NCBI GenBank assembly: GCA_002348465.1
Contig: DEBI01000098.1
Location: forward strand, 2,177-10,656
Reading direction: 5' to 3'
Source of the DNA: Gemmatimonadales bacterium UBA2960
GTDB lineage: Bacteria > Gemmatimonadota > Gemmatimonadetes > Longimicrobiales > Gaopeijiaceae
Length of the DNA: 8,480 bases
Shown here: positions 1-7,682 of the stretch, in pieces
Position numbering within the stretch: the first letter of the stretch is position 1
How the letters are laid out: every line of letters starts with the position of its first letter
Translations under genes and position numbers: made by a program
The notes under the pieces: generated by a model
Seen by the model: the letters and a program-made list of their open reading frames with translations, nothing else
Database searches by the model: none
What the model was told of the DNA's origin: nothing

Positions 1-126
1 ATGAAAGACTCTACTGAGCATGACAAGTCGTCCCAGGACCATTTCAAGCGCACGCTAATCCGAGTACTGATGGTTCAGGCTGCCGCGCTTGGAATCCTTG
101 GCCTGCTTCAGGCCCTCTATTCCTAA
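1..126 (+). CDS. Small single-pass membrane protein, putative symporter companion
   Basis: This 41-residue ORF begins with an ATG at the first base of the window and stops at TAA 124-126. It has a charged, hydrophilic N-terminus (about residues 1-18, rich in Asp, Lys, Ser and His) and one hydrophobic segment (about 19-40, Leu/Ala/Val rich) that should form a single membrane helix. The stop lies 10 bases before the symporter ATG, so the two are almost certainly co-transcribed. Small one-helix partners are known for some sodium-coupled transporters, for example MetS with MetP in Corynebacterium and YhdT or YjcH beside PanF or ActP. This protein is not recognisably one of those families, so the companion role is inferred from position and topology. 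Upstream DNA is not visible, so the true start could lie further left. Only the in-frame ATG at 1 would include the whole hydrophilic tail seen here. Confidence 0.65.
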   Translation: MKDSTEHDKSSQDHFKRTLIRVLMVQAAALGILGLLQALYS

Positions 127-136
127 GGCCGCGGAC

Positions 137-1834
137 ATGCACTGGATCAACTGGCTAATCGTCGTCGCATACCTGACGTACGTCGTAACAGACGGTCTTA
201 GGAAATCGAAGGGAACAGACACAATCGCTGGCTATTTCGCGGCTAACAAATCACTGCCCTGGTGGGTTGTGGGACTCTCAGTGATGGCCACCCAGCTCTC
301 CGCCGTAACGATGATCGGAACCACCGGGCAGGGCGCCACGGACGGACTACGATTCGTACAACTCTACTTCGGCCTTCCACTGGCGATGGTGATCCTAGGT
401 GTCACGCTTGTCCCTCTGCTTCACGGCTCAGGAGTGTACACCGCGTATGAGTATCTGGAGCAAAGATTCGACGCCAAAACCAGGTCATTCACCGCATTCC
501 TATTCTTGCTGTCGCGGGGGATGAGCGTAGGAACCATCATGGCGGCTCCTGGAGTTGTGTTCAGTGCGGTATTCGGTATACCTCTGGTCTGGGCCGTAGT
601 TCTCATCGGTGCACCCACCGTCATTTACACGATGATCGGAGGGGTGCAAGCCGTCGCATGGGCTGACGTAAAACAGATGGTGCTCATCGTTGTGTCCCTA
701 GTGGCTATCATGTGCGTCTTGCTTATGCAGATGCCCATCAGTCCGCATGATGCACTTCAGATCGCGGGCGCGACTGGTCGGCTCAAGACGTTTGATTTTG
801 GGTTCAATATCAATGAACAGTACACATTTTGGTCGGGCGTTCTGGGAGGAACTTTCCTGATGCTCTCGTACTTCGGTACTGACCAGAGCCAAGTACAACG
901 CTACCTAGCCGCGCGCTCAGTCGATGAAGCCAAGACATCCCTCATAGTGAGTGCCTATTGGAAGATTCCTTTGCAGGCTCTGGTTCTGTGTGTCGGCATC
1001 AGTGTTTTCGTCTACTACCAATTCGTTCAGCCACCTCTCCTCTACAATCCAACACATGAACAGGCGGTTACGGCCGAGCGAGGTGAAGCCTACGACAAAC
1101 TCCAGAGTGAATACGCGACAGCCTTCACAATGCGCGAGACCGCAGCATTAGAGGTTTCAGCGGCTGATGACGAGGTAAGCACAACTGCTGCCATGGAGAT
1201 GTTTCTTGCGCGCGAAGGAGAGATCCAGACCATCCGTGGAAGGGCTCTTTCAATGGCTGAGGAAGTAACCGGAGAGCCTTCCAGGGACGTAAACTATATC
1301 ATCCCGCACTTTGTGCTTAACGAACTCCCACTTGGTCTAGCTGGCCTTTTTATAGCGGGCATTATCGCCGCGGCGATGTCCAGCATTTCATCTGAACTCA
1401 ATTCCCTAGCGACAACCAGCGTGATCGATTTTTATCGACGCTGGGTAAGGCCAGAAGCTTCAGACTCTCACTATCTAGCGATATCGAGAGGCGCGACTGC
1501 CTTATGGGGCCTTTTCGCCTGCGTCGTCGCTACGTATGCGGCCACCCTAGGATCGCTAATTGAAGTAGTAAACCGTTTCGGTTCGTTCTTCTATGGCTCA
1601 ATCCTAGGTGTATTCCTGCTCGCAATGATCCCTAGGGCAAGGGGTACCGGAGCATTCATAGGCCTGGTTGTAGGAATGACCGTAGTAGGATTCGTGAACT
1701 TTGGCACAGATGTAGCCTATCTATGGCAAAACGTGATCGGTGCAGGGGTTGTCGTTGTCGTCGGAGTAGCATTGAGTGGGAAGGAACGGAACGCCGTTTT
1801 GCCCGAACCTCTGAAGCCGTCACAAATTCCTTAA
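137..1834 (+). CDS. Sodium:solute symporter (SSS/SLC5-like)
   Basis: This is an inner-membrane sodium-coupled uptake carrier with a LeuT fold and about 13 predicted helices. The chosen ATG at 137 gives 565 residues. It follows a weak AAGG at 125-128 and sits just after the small membrane ORF. An upstream in-frame TTG at 89 would overlap that ORF and add a non-family N-terminus. Family signs are the first-helix stretch near residues 41-65 (PWWVVGLSVMATQLSAVT), GGVQAVAWADVKQM near 168-181, TDQSQVQRYL at 248-257, and AAAMSS with paired serines 415-416, which match the Na2 sodium site of vSGLT and PutP. The general pattern is closest to the SLC5A5/6/8-like branch, but the substrate cannot be assigned. 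Residues about 306-383 form an extra charged, Ala/Glu-rich insertion in the loop that corresponds to the extracellular loop of SGLT1. The stop codon overlaps the stop of the opposing binding-protein gene. Confidence 0.95.
   Translation: MHWINWLIVVAYLTYVVTDGLRKSKGTDTIAGYFAANKSLPWWVVGLSVMATQLSAVTMIGTTGQGATDGLRFVQLYFGLPLAMVILGVTLVPLLHGSGVYTAYEYLEQRFDAKTRSFTAFLFLLSRGMSVGTIMAAPGVVFSAVFGIPLVWAVVLIGAPTVIYTMIGGVQAVAWADVKQMVLIVVSLVAIMCVLLMQMPISPHDALQIAGATGRLKTFDFGFNINEQYTFWSGVLGGTFLMLSYFGTDQSQVQRYLAARSVDEAKTSLIVSAYWKIPLQALVLCVGISVFVYYQFVQPPLLYNPTHEQAVTAERGEAYDKLQSEYATAFTMRETAALEVSAADDEVSTTAAMEMFLAREGEIQTIRGRALSMAEEVTGEPSRDVNYIIPHFVLNELPLGLAGLFIAGIIAAAMSSISSELNSLATTSVIDFYRRWVRPEASDSHYLAISRGATALWGLFACVVATYAATLGSLIEVVNRFGSFFYGSILGVFLLAMIPRARGTGAFIGLVVGMTVVGFVNFGTDVAYLWQNVIGAGVVVVVGVALSGKERNAVLPEPLKPSQIP
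1831..1834. other. Shared TTAA containing both convergent stop codons
   Basis: The plus-strand symporter ends with TAA at 1832-1834, and the minus-strand binding protein ends with TAA read from 1833 to 1831. Both stops lie in one self-complementary TTAA. Any transcript of either block must run into the other gene before it can terminate. No hairpin plus T-tract was seen on either side. Confidence 0.9.
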
Positions 1835-2880
1835 CGTCCCCTTATCTCCTGCTCCCACCGATTTAGCCAACCTTCGCGCTTCCCCTGGATCGTATCGAAC
1901 GGAATCGCATAGGGTGCCCAGGGCTCCTGCAACTCGAAGTCCACCGGAATACGGCTCGAATCGACCATTCCGAAGACCGGTTGCCACCTCGTCTTAAGCT
2001 TCGTCTCAGTCAGCACATCGATTGAGCCCAAGTGATCTACAAACTCTTTCGCGGCCGCAGCTTCCTTGGTTCCACTCATCAACGACACACCTCGTATCAA
2101 GACCGGTGTGCCTGATTCTGGAAGTCGGTAGTACAGCCAAGGGGAGTTATTAGAACGTTCGGCTTCTACGTCCGCCCGCGGTGCAATGGCTATCCTTGAA
2201 CGTTTTTCTCTTAGCGCCTTAAGTGCATCCGAGGTGTTCGTCGCATATGACTCCACATAACGATCCATTGTAGCCAGCCAGTCAAAGCCAGATTCCAGAT
2301 CACCGACCGAAACCGCCTGCTGAAGGATGGAAACCAAGAACCACGCGCCCTCCTCGGACCTAGCCGGGTCCAGCATCTCGATATCATCAGACCACCGAAA
2401 GTGACGAAGGTCGATCCAGTCGGATGGAGCCCGGGCCAGCTCCAAGTCCTCGCGACTGAAGGCGATCACATATGGGGTTAGCAGGAGAGGATGCCACTCA
2501 CCATCATGTCGCAGATCAACTGATGCTGAGCGACCTAGCCATCGGGGCTGGTACGTCATTAGTCGACCTTCATCGCTTGCAGCTTGCAACCCAGAAGCAT
2601 GAGCACCCCACCACACATCAAAGGGTGGACCCCATTGTACTTCTATAGCTTGAAGTTCTGCGAGGGTGGTTTCTGTCGAAGCGACCGAAAAGCGCACATC
2701 GATATCCTGGTGCACCGCCTCAAACGTCTCCTCCACATAATCGCGCAATATCTCGGGCAAATCAGTTCGTACTAGTAGTGTGACCGAGGCTTGATCTTGC
2801 ACACATGCTGCGAGCGTAACCGAGACTAGAGCCAGGCTTACCCTAGTTACTATTCCAAGGCACCGCTTCGCTGCGATCAT
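1831..2880 (-). CDS. Lipoprotein extracellular solute-binding protein, Fe3+/FbpA-like
   Basis: This 349-residue protein is a predicted lipid-anchored substrate-capture protein of an ABC uptake system. It has a basic N-terminus, a hydrophobic stretch and a lipobox LAAC with Cys at residue 26. The body fits type II periplasmic binding proteins of the Fe3+/FbpA (SBP_bac_6-like) group: an early strand with TLLVRTDL, then PFDVWWGAHASGL, a W-HPLLLTPYVIAFS segment, a SDW-DLRHFRW-DDIEMLDP block, and a late P-SGTPVLIRGVSLMSG segment before the terminal helices. The ATG at 2880 overlaps the preceding TGA by one base (TGATG). An in-frame GTG at 2883 or ATG at 2907 are alternatives, but 2880 leaves a normal lipoprotein signal. 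No permease or ATPase of its own class is adjacent. The neighbouring ABC genes are nucleoside-type and would normally use a BMP-family lipoprotein. The ligand is unknown, and iron should not be assumed. Confidence 0.85.
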   Translation of the reverse strand: MIAAKRCLGIVTRVSLALVSVTLAACVQDQASVTLLVRTDLPEILRDYVEETFEAVHQDIDVRFSVASTETTLAELQAIEVQWGPPFDVWWGAHASGLQAASDEGRLMTYQPRWLGRSASVDLRHDGEWHPLLLTPYVIAFSREDLELARAPSDWIDLRHFRWSDDIEMLDPARSEEGAWFLVSILQQAVSVGDLESGFDWLATMDRYVESYATNTSDALKALREKRSRIAIAPRADVEAERSNNSPWLYYRLPESGTPVLIRGVSLMSGTKEAAAAKEFVDHLGSIDVLTETKLKTRWQPVFGMVDSSRIPVDFELQEPWAPYAIPFDTIQGKREGWLNRWEQEIRGR

Positions 2881-5573
2881 CACTGTCGAGCCAAGAACCG
2901 CCCCCATTCCTTCGGGTCAAGGGAGATCAAGTTCGCAAAAAGTCTATATGCCCCAGGAACCTGAGCCGCCCACTGGCGAAAGAATGAGAGTCCAGTGTAA
3001 ACAAAAACTCCATCGCCAACCTGGGTCGTTAAAATCGACCCAAGGCGAGGTTCTTCACCCGGATCGTTCAGCACTAACAGCGGGGTATAACGATCATCCC
3101 AATCAGACGCGAAGTAGAGCCCTCGTTCCTGAACCCACCCGTCAAAATCTGCATCTCCAATGCGGTTCGGCGAGGTAAAGATCGGAGCGTCAGGCTCCAT
3201 GATTCGCACTGGCGCGGTCTCATCGGAGACCCTAGGAGAGCCTCGCCCAACTGTCAGCTCCCATGGTGCGAGGCTGCCCAACGTTCCCCGGTTATACTGC
3301 ACTATGACGGTGCCCCCAGAACGCGCGAAGTCGAGTATTTGAGCCGACGCCGACTGCAAGTCAGCCCGCGTCTCGTAGGCACGCACACCCAGCACAATAG
3401 TACTTAACCCATCAAAGTCACCATCACGAACTCTAGTTCCGTCGAGCATCTCAACTGGCGCACCCATTTGTCTTATCGCTTCTGGGCCACCGTCCCCTGA
3501 ACCCATGATATAGCCCACTCGAACCCCGGACCGCACCTCGACGGGCACCACGGAAACAGTCGCTGACGCCTCTGCATACAATGCAGTCCTCTTGATATGC
3601 TCATAGTCTATCAATGCATATCCTTCGCCATAGACTTCACCGCTGTCAGTTTGCGCGCTCACCTCGAAGATGTGTCGTCCCGGCACGACAGGCCCATCAG
3701 GCCTAACCTGGAAGCTCATCGAGCTCTCTGAACCCGCCTCCTCAAGATCAAAATCTTGCGATATCGGTGAGACAGCCCATCCCTCAGGGGCCCATATCTT
3801 CACTGAACCCCGGCTTCCCTCCCCAGCCTCAGATCGAATTACAACTGATATCTCTTGCGATCCCTCATCGATCTGGGGCCAAGTCAGACCCGAGGGTGTC
3901 ACGGAAACAGATACAGAAGGAACAACCAGAACTGGCTTCTCAAATTCACCGAATGCCGGGTCTACCCCGACATACCGCCAGTCCGAACCGATCTCATTAT
4001 GACCATAATCCGGTAACAGCGACACGGAGCTATCTGCGGTCAAAGCAAGGCTGAAAGTTGCCTTTCCCTTAACCAACTCAGGATTCCGGGGAAGACCCCA
4101 TAACTCAGGCTCGTCAGGCCAAACGTACCGTGCCCCGTTACGAGGTTCACGTAAGTAATACTGGCGTGAAACGTCTGCATTGCCTGGAACCCCAACCTGG
4201 TACGTGAAGACGGCCAAGTCACCCGGGGCAATTGTGCCTTCCACCGACACGCCGCTCACCTCAACCAGACTCGATGTCCACCCCACCGGTAAAATGAGCT
4301 CCGTTTGTGGTCCCATGAGAGTAAAACCACCCCCATTCCACAGCTGTGCCTGCACCACCACAGTTTGTCCCGGTACTAACAAGTCGTCGACAGAACGAAC
4401 ATCGAACGAAATGCCGGCGGCTGCATAAATCGCTCGATTTGTGACTTCGAGGCGAGTAGCCAAGGCACTCGAAAACTCCGTACTCGCGGCGTCACCAACA
4501 AACTCGCGAGCCATCCTAAGTTGCGTCCTCGCCTCAAGCAGGTGCCTCGCCATTGGCATCGGGTCTAGACCGAAAGCATCTGTAGCCGCCAGCACATTAC
4601 TTCTGTACGCCTCGAGATAGCCTTGTGCCACTCTAGCGTTTTCATCTGACAGGTCGGCTGTGATTCCGATTAACGTCGTGTCCACGCCCTCAAAAATCTC
4701 CTGCGCATCGTCTCCCACCCGGCTCTCGAGCAGGATCACCCCGGTCATCTGAGGGCCCTGCGTCTGTGGCGCGCCCATGTCTTGGGACCTGTGCTGACTC
4801 CTGCTTTCCCTCGAAAGCTGAAGTAGCGAGCGGCCCAGAAGCGGGTCGTGCACGCCAGTCGGAACATCTAGGGAGCCATCGCTTATAGCTTCTTGAGAGA
4901 AGAAACGGCGCCGCGAAGTCTGGTAGAGTTTGAGTGGCTCCCATGCATCGACACCGCGCTCAAGCTGCTCGGAGAAACGTGAAGGGTCACCGGCAGCACT
5001 GAAGGCTTCACGAGCCATAATACCCGCGGCCTGGTGCTGACCATGCCCGTCGGCAGGAGTTCCGCTGAACACCGACACGATTACATGTGGCCTGAATGAT
5101 CTAACAACCCAAACCACTTCGGCGAGCAATTCTTCTTGAGGCCAAATCGAGAGTGCTTCTTGGGCACTCTTCGAGTATCCATAGTCGAAGGCGGTGGTAA
5201 AGAACTGGCGACCTCCATCGAGCTCTCGTGCAGCCAGGAGTTCACCCGTCCGAACGATACCCAGGCCTTCCCAGAGCTCTGGGCCAATCAGATTCTGACC
5301 CCCATCACCCCTGGTCAACGCTAAATACGCGGTCTCCGCGCCGCGCCCTCGTGCGAGCACAGTCAGCAACCCCGTGTCCTCATCGTCTGGGTGAGCTGCA
5401 ATCATCAATACGCGCTTTACCCCGTCCATCTGACGCAGCAAGAGACCGGAAGCGACTGTGCCAGTGCCCTCAAGGCGCTGGGCCCTCAAGTCTGAGGGGG
5501 CAGCAAAAGCCATACAGCCCACTAACCCCGAGAGCACAAAAGTACGCGCCGAGCAGGTCTTGAATAACACCAT
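2880..5573 (-). CDS. Secreted multidomain PIG-L/LmbE family deacetylase
   Basis: This is a predicted exported zinc-dependent N-deacetylase of 897 residues. Residues 1 to about 32 form a signal peptide with a hydrophobic core ending near Ala24 or at RAQ. The catalytic PIG-L domain follows. AHPDDE places His61, Asp63 and Asp64, and GHGQH places His177 and His180. By analogy with MshB, His61, Asp64 and His180 would bind zinc and Asp63 would be the general base. Beta-sandwich regions follow at roughly 388-451 and 557-628 and resemble the NEW3-type domains attached to secreted hydrolases. From about 681 to the end there is an alpha/beta domain like class I amidotransferase or ThuA folds, with no obvious catalytic Cys. 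The length far exceeds the 230-300 residues of simple LmbE enzymes but matches long PIG-L proteins of Bacteroidota and Gemmatimonadota. The substrate is probably an N-acetylated glycoconjugate or aminosugar compound, which is inference. It is coupled to the downstream binding protein by TGATG. Confidence 0.93.
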   Translation of the reverse strand: MVLFKTCSARTFVLSGLVGCMAFAAPSDLRAQRLEGTGTVASGLLLRQMDGVKRVLMIAAHPDDEDTGLLTVLARGRGAETAYLALTRGDGGQNLIGPELWEGLGIVRTGELLAARELDGGRQFFTTAFDYGYSKSAQEALSIWPQEELLAEVVWVVRSFRPHVIVSVFSGTPADGHGQHQAAGIMAREAFSAAGDPSRFSEQLERGVDAWEPLKLYQTSRRRFFSQEAISDGSLDVPTGVHDPLLGRSLLQLSRESRSQHRSQDMGAPQTQGPQMTGVILLESRVGDDAQEIFEGVDTTLIGITADLSDENARVAQGYLEAYRSNVLAATDAFGLDPMPMARHLLEARTQLRMAREFVGDAASTEFSSALATRLEVTNRAIYAAAGISFDVRSVDDLLVPGQTVVVQAQLWNGGGFTLMGPQTELILPVGWTSSLVEVSGVSVEGTIAPGDLAVFTYQVGVPGNADVSRQYYLREPRNGARYVWPDEPELWGLPRNPELVKGKATFSLALTADSSVSLLPDYGHNEIGSDWRYVGVDPAFGEFEKPVLVVPSVSVSVTPSGLTWPQIDEGSQEISVVIRSEAGEGSRGSVKIWAPEGWAVSPISQDFDLEEAGSESSMSFQVRPDGPVVPGRHIFEVSAQTDSGEVYGEGYALIDYEHIKRTALYAEASATVSVVPVEVRSGVRVGYIMGSGDGGPEAIRQMGAPVEMLDGTRVRDGDFDGLSTIVLGVRAYETRADLQSASAQILDFARSGGTVIVQYNRGTLGSLAPWELTVGRGSPRVSDETAPVRIMEPDAPIFTSPNRIGDADFDGWVQERGLYFASDWDDRYTPLLVLNDPGEEPRLGSILTTQVGDGVFVYTGLSFFRQWAAQVPGAYRLFANLISLDPKEWGRFLARQ

Positions 5574-5695
5574 CACGCACTCCAACAAAGTTCTGCCTCA
5601 CCATCCATCGCTAGAAAAGTAAACTCGGACCTTTCGGTCACGTGAAATCCAAGCGTATGACCCAAATCACCTAGCCCTACCTCCAAGACACTCAA
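5573..5695 (-). CDS. Possible 40-residue small ORF filling the permease-deacetylase gap
   Basis: Reading from a TTG at 5695, a frame stays open for 40 codons and stops at TGA 5575-5573. The start overlaps the permease stop as TTGA, the same arrangement as the TTG start of the first permease. The stop overlaps the deacetylase start as TGATG, the same as the deacetylase/binding-protein junction. The product is mostly soluble and acidic and begins SVLEVGLGDLGHTLGFHV. It has no transmembrane segment, no signal peptide and no family I recognise. Evidence against it: the frame is also open further upstream inside the permease, its third codon positions are less GC-rich than in neighbouring genes, and no clear ribosome binding site precedes the TTG. 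It may be a real small protein, a decayed gene end or chance. If it is not real, this is a 118-base untranslated spacer with no clear regulatory site. Confidence 0.35.
   Translation of the reverse strand: MSVLEVGLGDLGHTLGFHVTERSEFTFLAMDGEAELCWSA
5580..5583 (-). promoter_or_regulatory. Ribosome binding site GGAG of the deacetylase gene
   Basis: On the minus strand GGAG lies six bases before the ATG at 5573, which is good Shine-Dalgarno spacing. It supports 5573 over the in-frame TTG at 5588, which would leave this site inside the coding region. An in-frame GTG at 5576 has three-base spacing and is less likely. Confidence 0.6.
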
Positions 5696-6618
5696 CGCTT
5701 GGGCTCCCAAGGTAAAGCTAGCGCTGCAGGAGCTTGGGATTTCCCTACCCAGCCAGCCAACGCTGCGAGGGTGAGTATGTACGGGAACGCAAGAAAAATC
5801 TGATACGCGAGGTCGAATCCAAGAGCCTGCAGTAAAAACTGTAATGCCGAGGCCGCTCCGAAAAACAGCGCGGCAAAGAGTACGATGATTGGATTCCACC
5901 TTCCCAGCGCAACAACTGCGATCGCGATAAAACCCTTGCCTGCACTCATATTTTCCGCAAAAGCCCCGGCGTGGGCCAACGCAAGGTGAGCGCCTGCAAT
6001 ACCAGCCATTGCACCACCGAAGAGCGTCGCAGAAAAACGCACGACACGGACTCGGACACCTGCTGCCTCTGCCGCCGAGGGAGCTTCACCAGTTGCCCGG
6101 AGTTCGAGCCCCCATGCGGTTTTGAATAAAACGCACCAGGCTATTGGAGCCATCACATACGCAAAGTACGCAGTAGGGGCCTGTGCAAAGAGAGCGCTCC
6201 CTAGAACCGGAATGTCAGACAGCCAAGGGATGGCCGTCGGGGCTAGCATGGGAACCGAGAGCTCCATACCGTTTGCGCCAAACACGACCTGATACACGGC
6301 CCCGGTCATGCCTAACCCACCGATCGTCACGGCGGTACCGGTAATGATCTGGTCGGCACCAAGACCAATGGCGAACACAGCGAAGACCAGAGCAACCAGC
6401 AAGCCAGCCAGAGCCCCAAAAGCTACTCCGAGCCCTGCACCTCCGAACGCAATAGCACCAAGCGCACCTCCCAATGCGCCTGCGATGATTGAGCCCTCGA
6501 GTCCAATATTGATCACCCCGCTTCGCTCTGTGATCGTTTCGCCCATCGCCGCGAGAGCAAGCGGAATCCCTAGCCTGACGGCTGACTCGAGGAAGAGCGC
6601 CAACTCGATCTGACTCAC
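5692..6618 (-). CDS. ABC transporter permease, BmpA/nucleoside type (NupQ/YufQ-like)
   Basis: This 308-residue polytopic inner-membrane protein would form half of the translocation channel of a nucleoside-type ABC importer. It matches the COG1079-like permease family: ERSGVINIGLEGSI near residues 31-44, a segment of alternating Gly/Ala-rich helices, the cytoplasmic coupling segment LRATGEAPSAAEAAGV near 173-188, and GKGFIAIAVVALGRWNP near 227-243. The length is normal for the family. The start is GTG at 6618, inside a GTGA overlap with the stop of the first permease, so translation of the two is coupled. This gene and the preceding permease are divergent paralogues that would pair as a heterodimer with the ATPase upstream. 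Substrates of characterised relatives (Bacillus NupNOPQ, Streptococcus and Lactococcus BMP systems) are nucleosides. Here that is inferred by family. Confidence 0.93.
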   Translation of the reverse strand: MSQIELALFLESAVRLGIPLALAAMGETITERSGVINIGLEGSIIAGALGGALGAIAFGGAGLGVAFGALAGLLVALVFAVFAIGLGADQIITGTAVTIGGLGMTGAVYQVVFGANGMELSVPMLAPTAIPWLSDIPVLGSALFAQAPTAYFAYVMAPIAWCVLFKTAWGLELRATGEAPSAAEAAGVRVRVVRFSATLFGGAMAGIAGAHLALAHAGAFAENMSAGKGFIAIAVVALGRWNPIIVLFAALFFGAASALQFLLQALGFDLAYQIFLAFPYILTLAALAGWVGKSQAPAALALPWEPKR

Positions 6619-7682
6619 CGTGCCTCCTCACCCCTATGGTACCCAGCTCGTGCTGCTCGTATCCGGTCAAGTCCCAGCACCGCAAGAATCACGAGTGCTT
6701 CGACAACGTCGACCCAAGCGGCCGGAATACCTGCATCCCGCTGCATTGCCCCGGCACCAGCCTGAAGTGCACCGAAAAAGATAGCCGTTACTATCACCCC
6801 TCCAGGTCTAAGCCCTCCGAGCAATGCGACAGCGATCGCGGTGTATCCCCATCCATCCGACAGGTCTTCATATAGCGCGTATGTCAGACCGGTGACCTCG
6901 ACACCACCAGCGAGCCCGGCGATCGCTCCGGAAGCCAAGAACGTTATAAGAATCACACGGTTCGGATTGATACGTCCGGCCACAGAAGCAGCTGCGGGAG
7001 ACGCACCAACCGCCCTAAGATGGAAGCCGAACCGAGTCCGCTGAAGAACGAAAGCGAGCACGCCAGCAAGCACTAGTGCCAAAGCAAAGCCAAGGTGAAG
7101 GCGCGTCCCAGAAATGAGATCCGGCAAGCGGGCTGCGTCGACTATCCGATCCGTCTGGGGGAAAACCCCACGCCTCTCCTGAATTGGCCCGTGCACCATC
7201 CACGCAGCCAAGTATATGCCAACAAAATTCATCAGGATCGTCGTAATCACTTCCCCGATCCCAAGCCGGAGCTTCATAAGAGTCGGCACCAGAGCCCAGA
7301 CTCCACCCGCAATAACAGAGGCGGTGAGAGCCGAAGTTACAAGGAACGGACCAGGCAAATCCGTGAAGGTCAGTGCCACCCACACTCCTGCGACAGCACC
7401 AACGTAAAGCTGGCCCTCGGCTCCGATGTTCCATATGCCCGCTCGAAATGCAAGGGCCACCGCGAGCCCCGCAAAAAGCAGCGGCACTGCCCGCACTAGG
7501 GTGATTGAAACAAAGGTATTCCAGCTTCCCACTGAACCCCTGAGCATAGCACCTGCCGCCTGTACTGGGTCGTACCCGCCCAGCAGGAGTAACGCAGCTG
7601 CAGCCCCCAGGGTCAGCGTCACGGACCCTAAGCCAAGAAGTGCGGTTTCCTTGGCCCTCTTCGGCGATATAGGGCCACTCAA
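6615..7682 (-). CDS. ABC transporter permease, BmpA/nucleoside type (NupP/YufP-like)
   Basis: This 355-residue polytopic membrane protein is the first of the two permeases of the importer. Family marks are FRAGIWNIGAEGQL near residues 79-92, GEVITTILMNFVGIYLAAW near 143-161, the coupling-helix segment LRAVGASPAAASVAG near 222-236, and GWGYTAIAVALLGGLRPGG near 277-295. These fit the COG4603-like permeases that partner NupQ-type proteins. An N-terminal basic stretch (PKRAKE) precedes the first helix, as is usual on the cytoplasmic side. The start is a TTG at 7682 that overlaps the ATPase stop as TTGA. No in-frame ATG occurs before about residue 47, which lies past the first helix, so the TTG is favoured. 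The gene ends in the GTGA overlap with the second permease. Confidence 0.93.
   Translation of the reverse strand: MSGPISPKRAKETALLGLGSVTLTLGAAAALLLLGGYDPVQAAGAMLRGSVGSWNTFVSITLVRAVPLLFAGLAVALAFRAGIWNIGAEGQLYVGAVAGVWVALTFTDLPGPFLVTSALTASVIAGGVWALVPTLMKLRLGIGEVITTILMNFVGIYLAAWMVHGPIQERRGVFPQTDRIVDAARLPDLISGTRLHLGFALALVLAGVLAFVLQRTRFGFHLRAVGASPAAASVAGRINPNRVILITFLASGAIAGLAGGVEVTGLTYALYEDLSDGWGYTAIAVALLGGLRPGGVIVTAIFFGALQAGAGAMQRDAGIPAAWVDVVEALVILAVLGLDRIRAARAGYHRGEEAR

Noticed and set aside
89..136. Upstream TTG start adding 16 residues to the symporter
   Set aside because: It would lie inside the small membrane ORF, has no good ribosome binding site and adds a non-family N-terminus. The ATG at 137 fits better.
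2881..2907. Alternative ATG at 2907 for the solute-binding protein
   Set aside because: The purine-rich GAAGGA abuts this ATG with no spacing, and it would give a 28-base overlap. The TGATG start at 2880 gives a cleaner lipoprotein signal and matches the other junctions.
5628..5639. Small inverted repeat GACC-GAAA-GGTC on the minus strand, followed by a T-rich stretch, in the permease-deacetylase gap
   Set aside because: The stem has only four pairs and the T-rich part is interrupted and not adjacent. This is too weak to call a terminator or a riboswitch.
5573..5899. Longer 108-codon reading of the small-ORF frame, starting inside the permease
   Set aside because: Its first two thirds lie over well-conserved permease sequence in another frame. 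Only the part after 5695 could be an independent gene.
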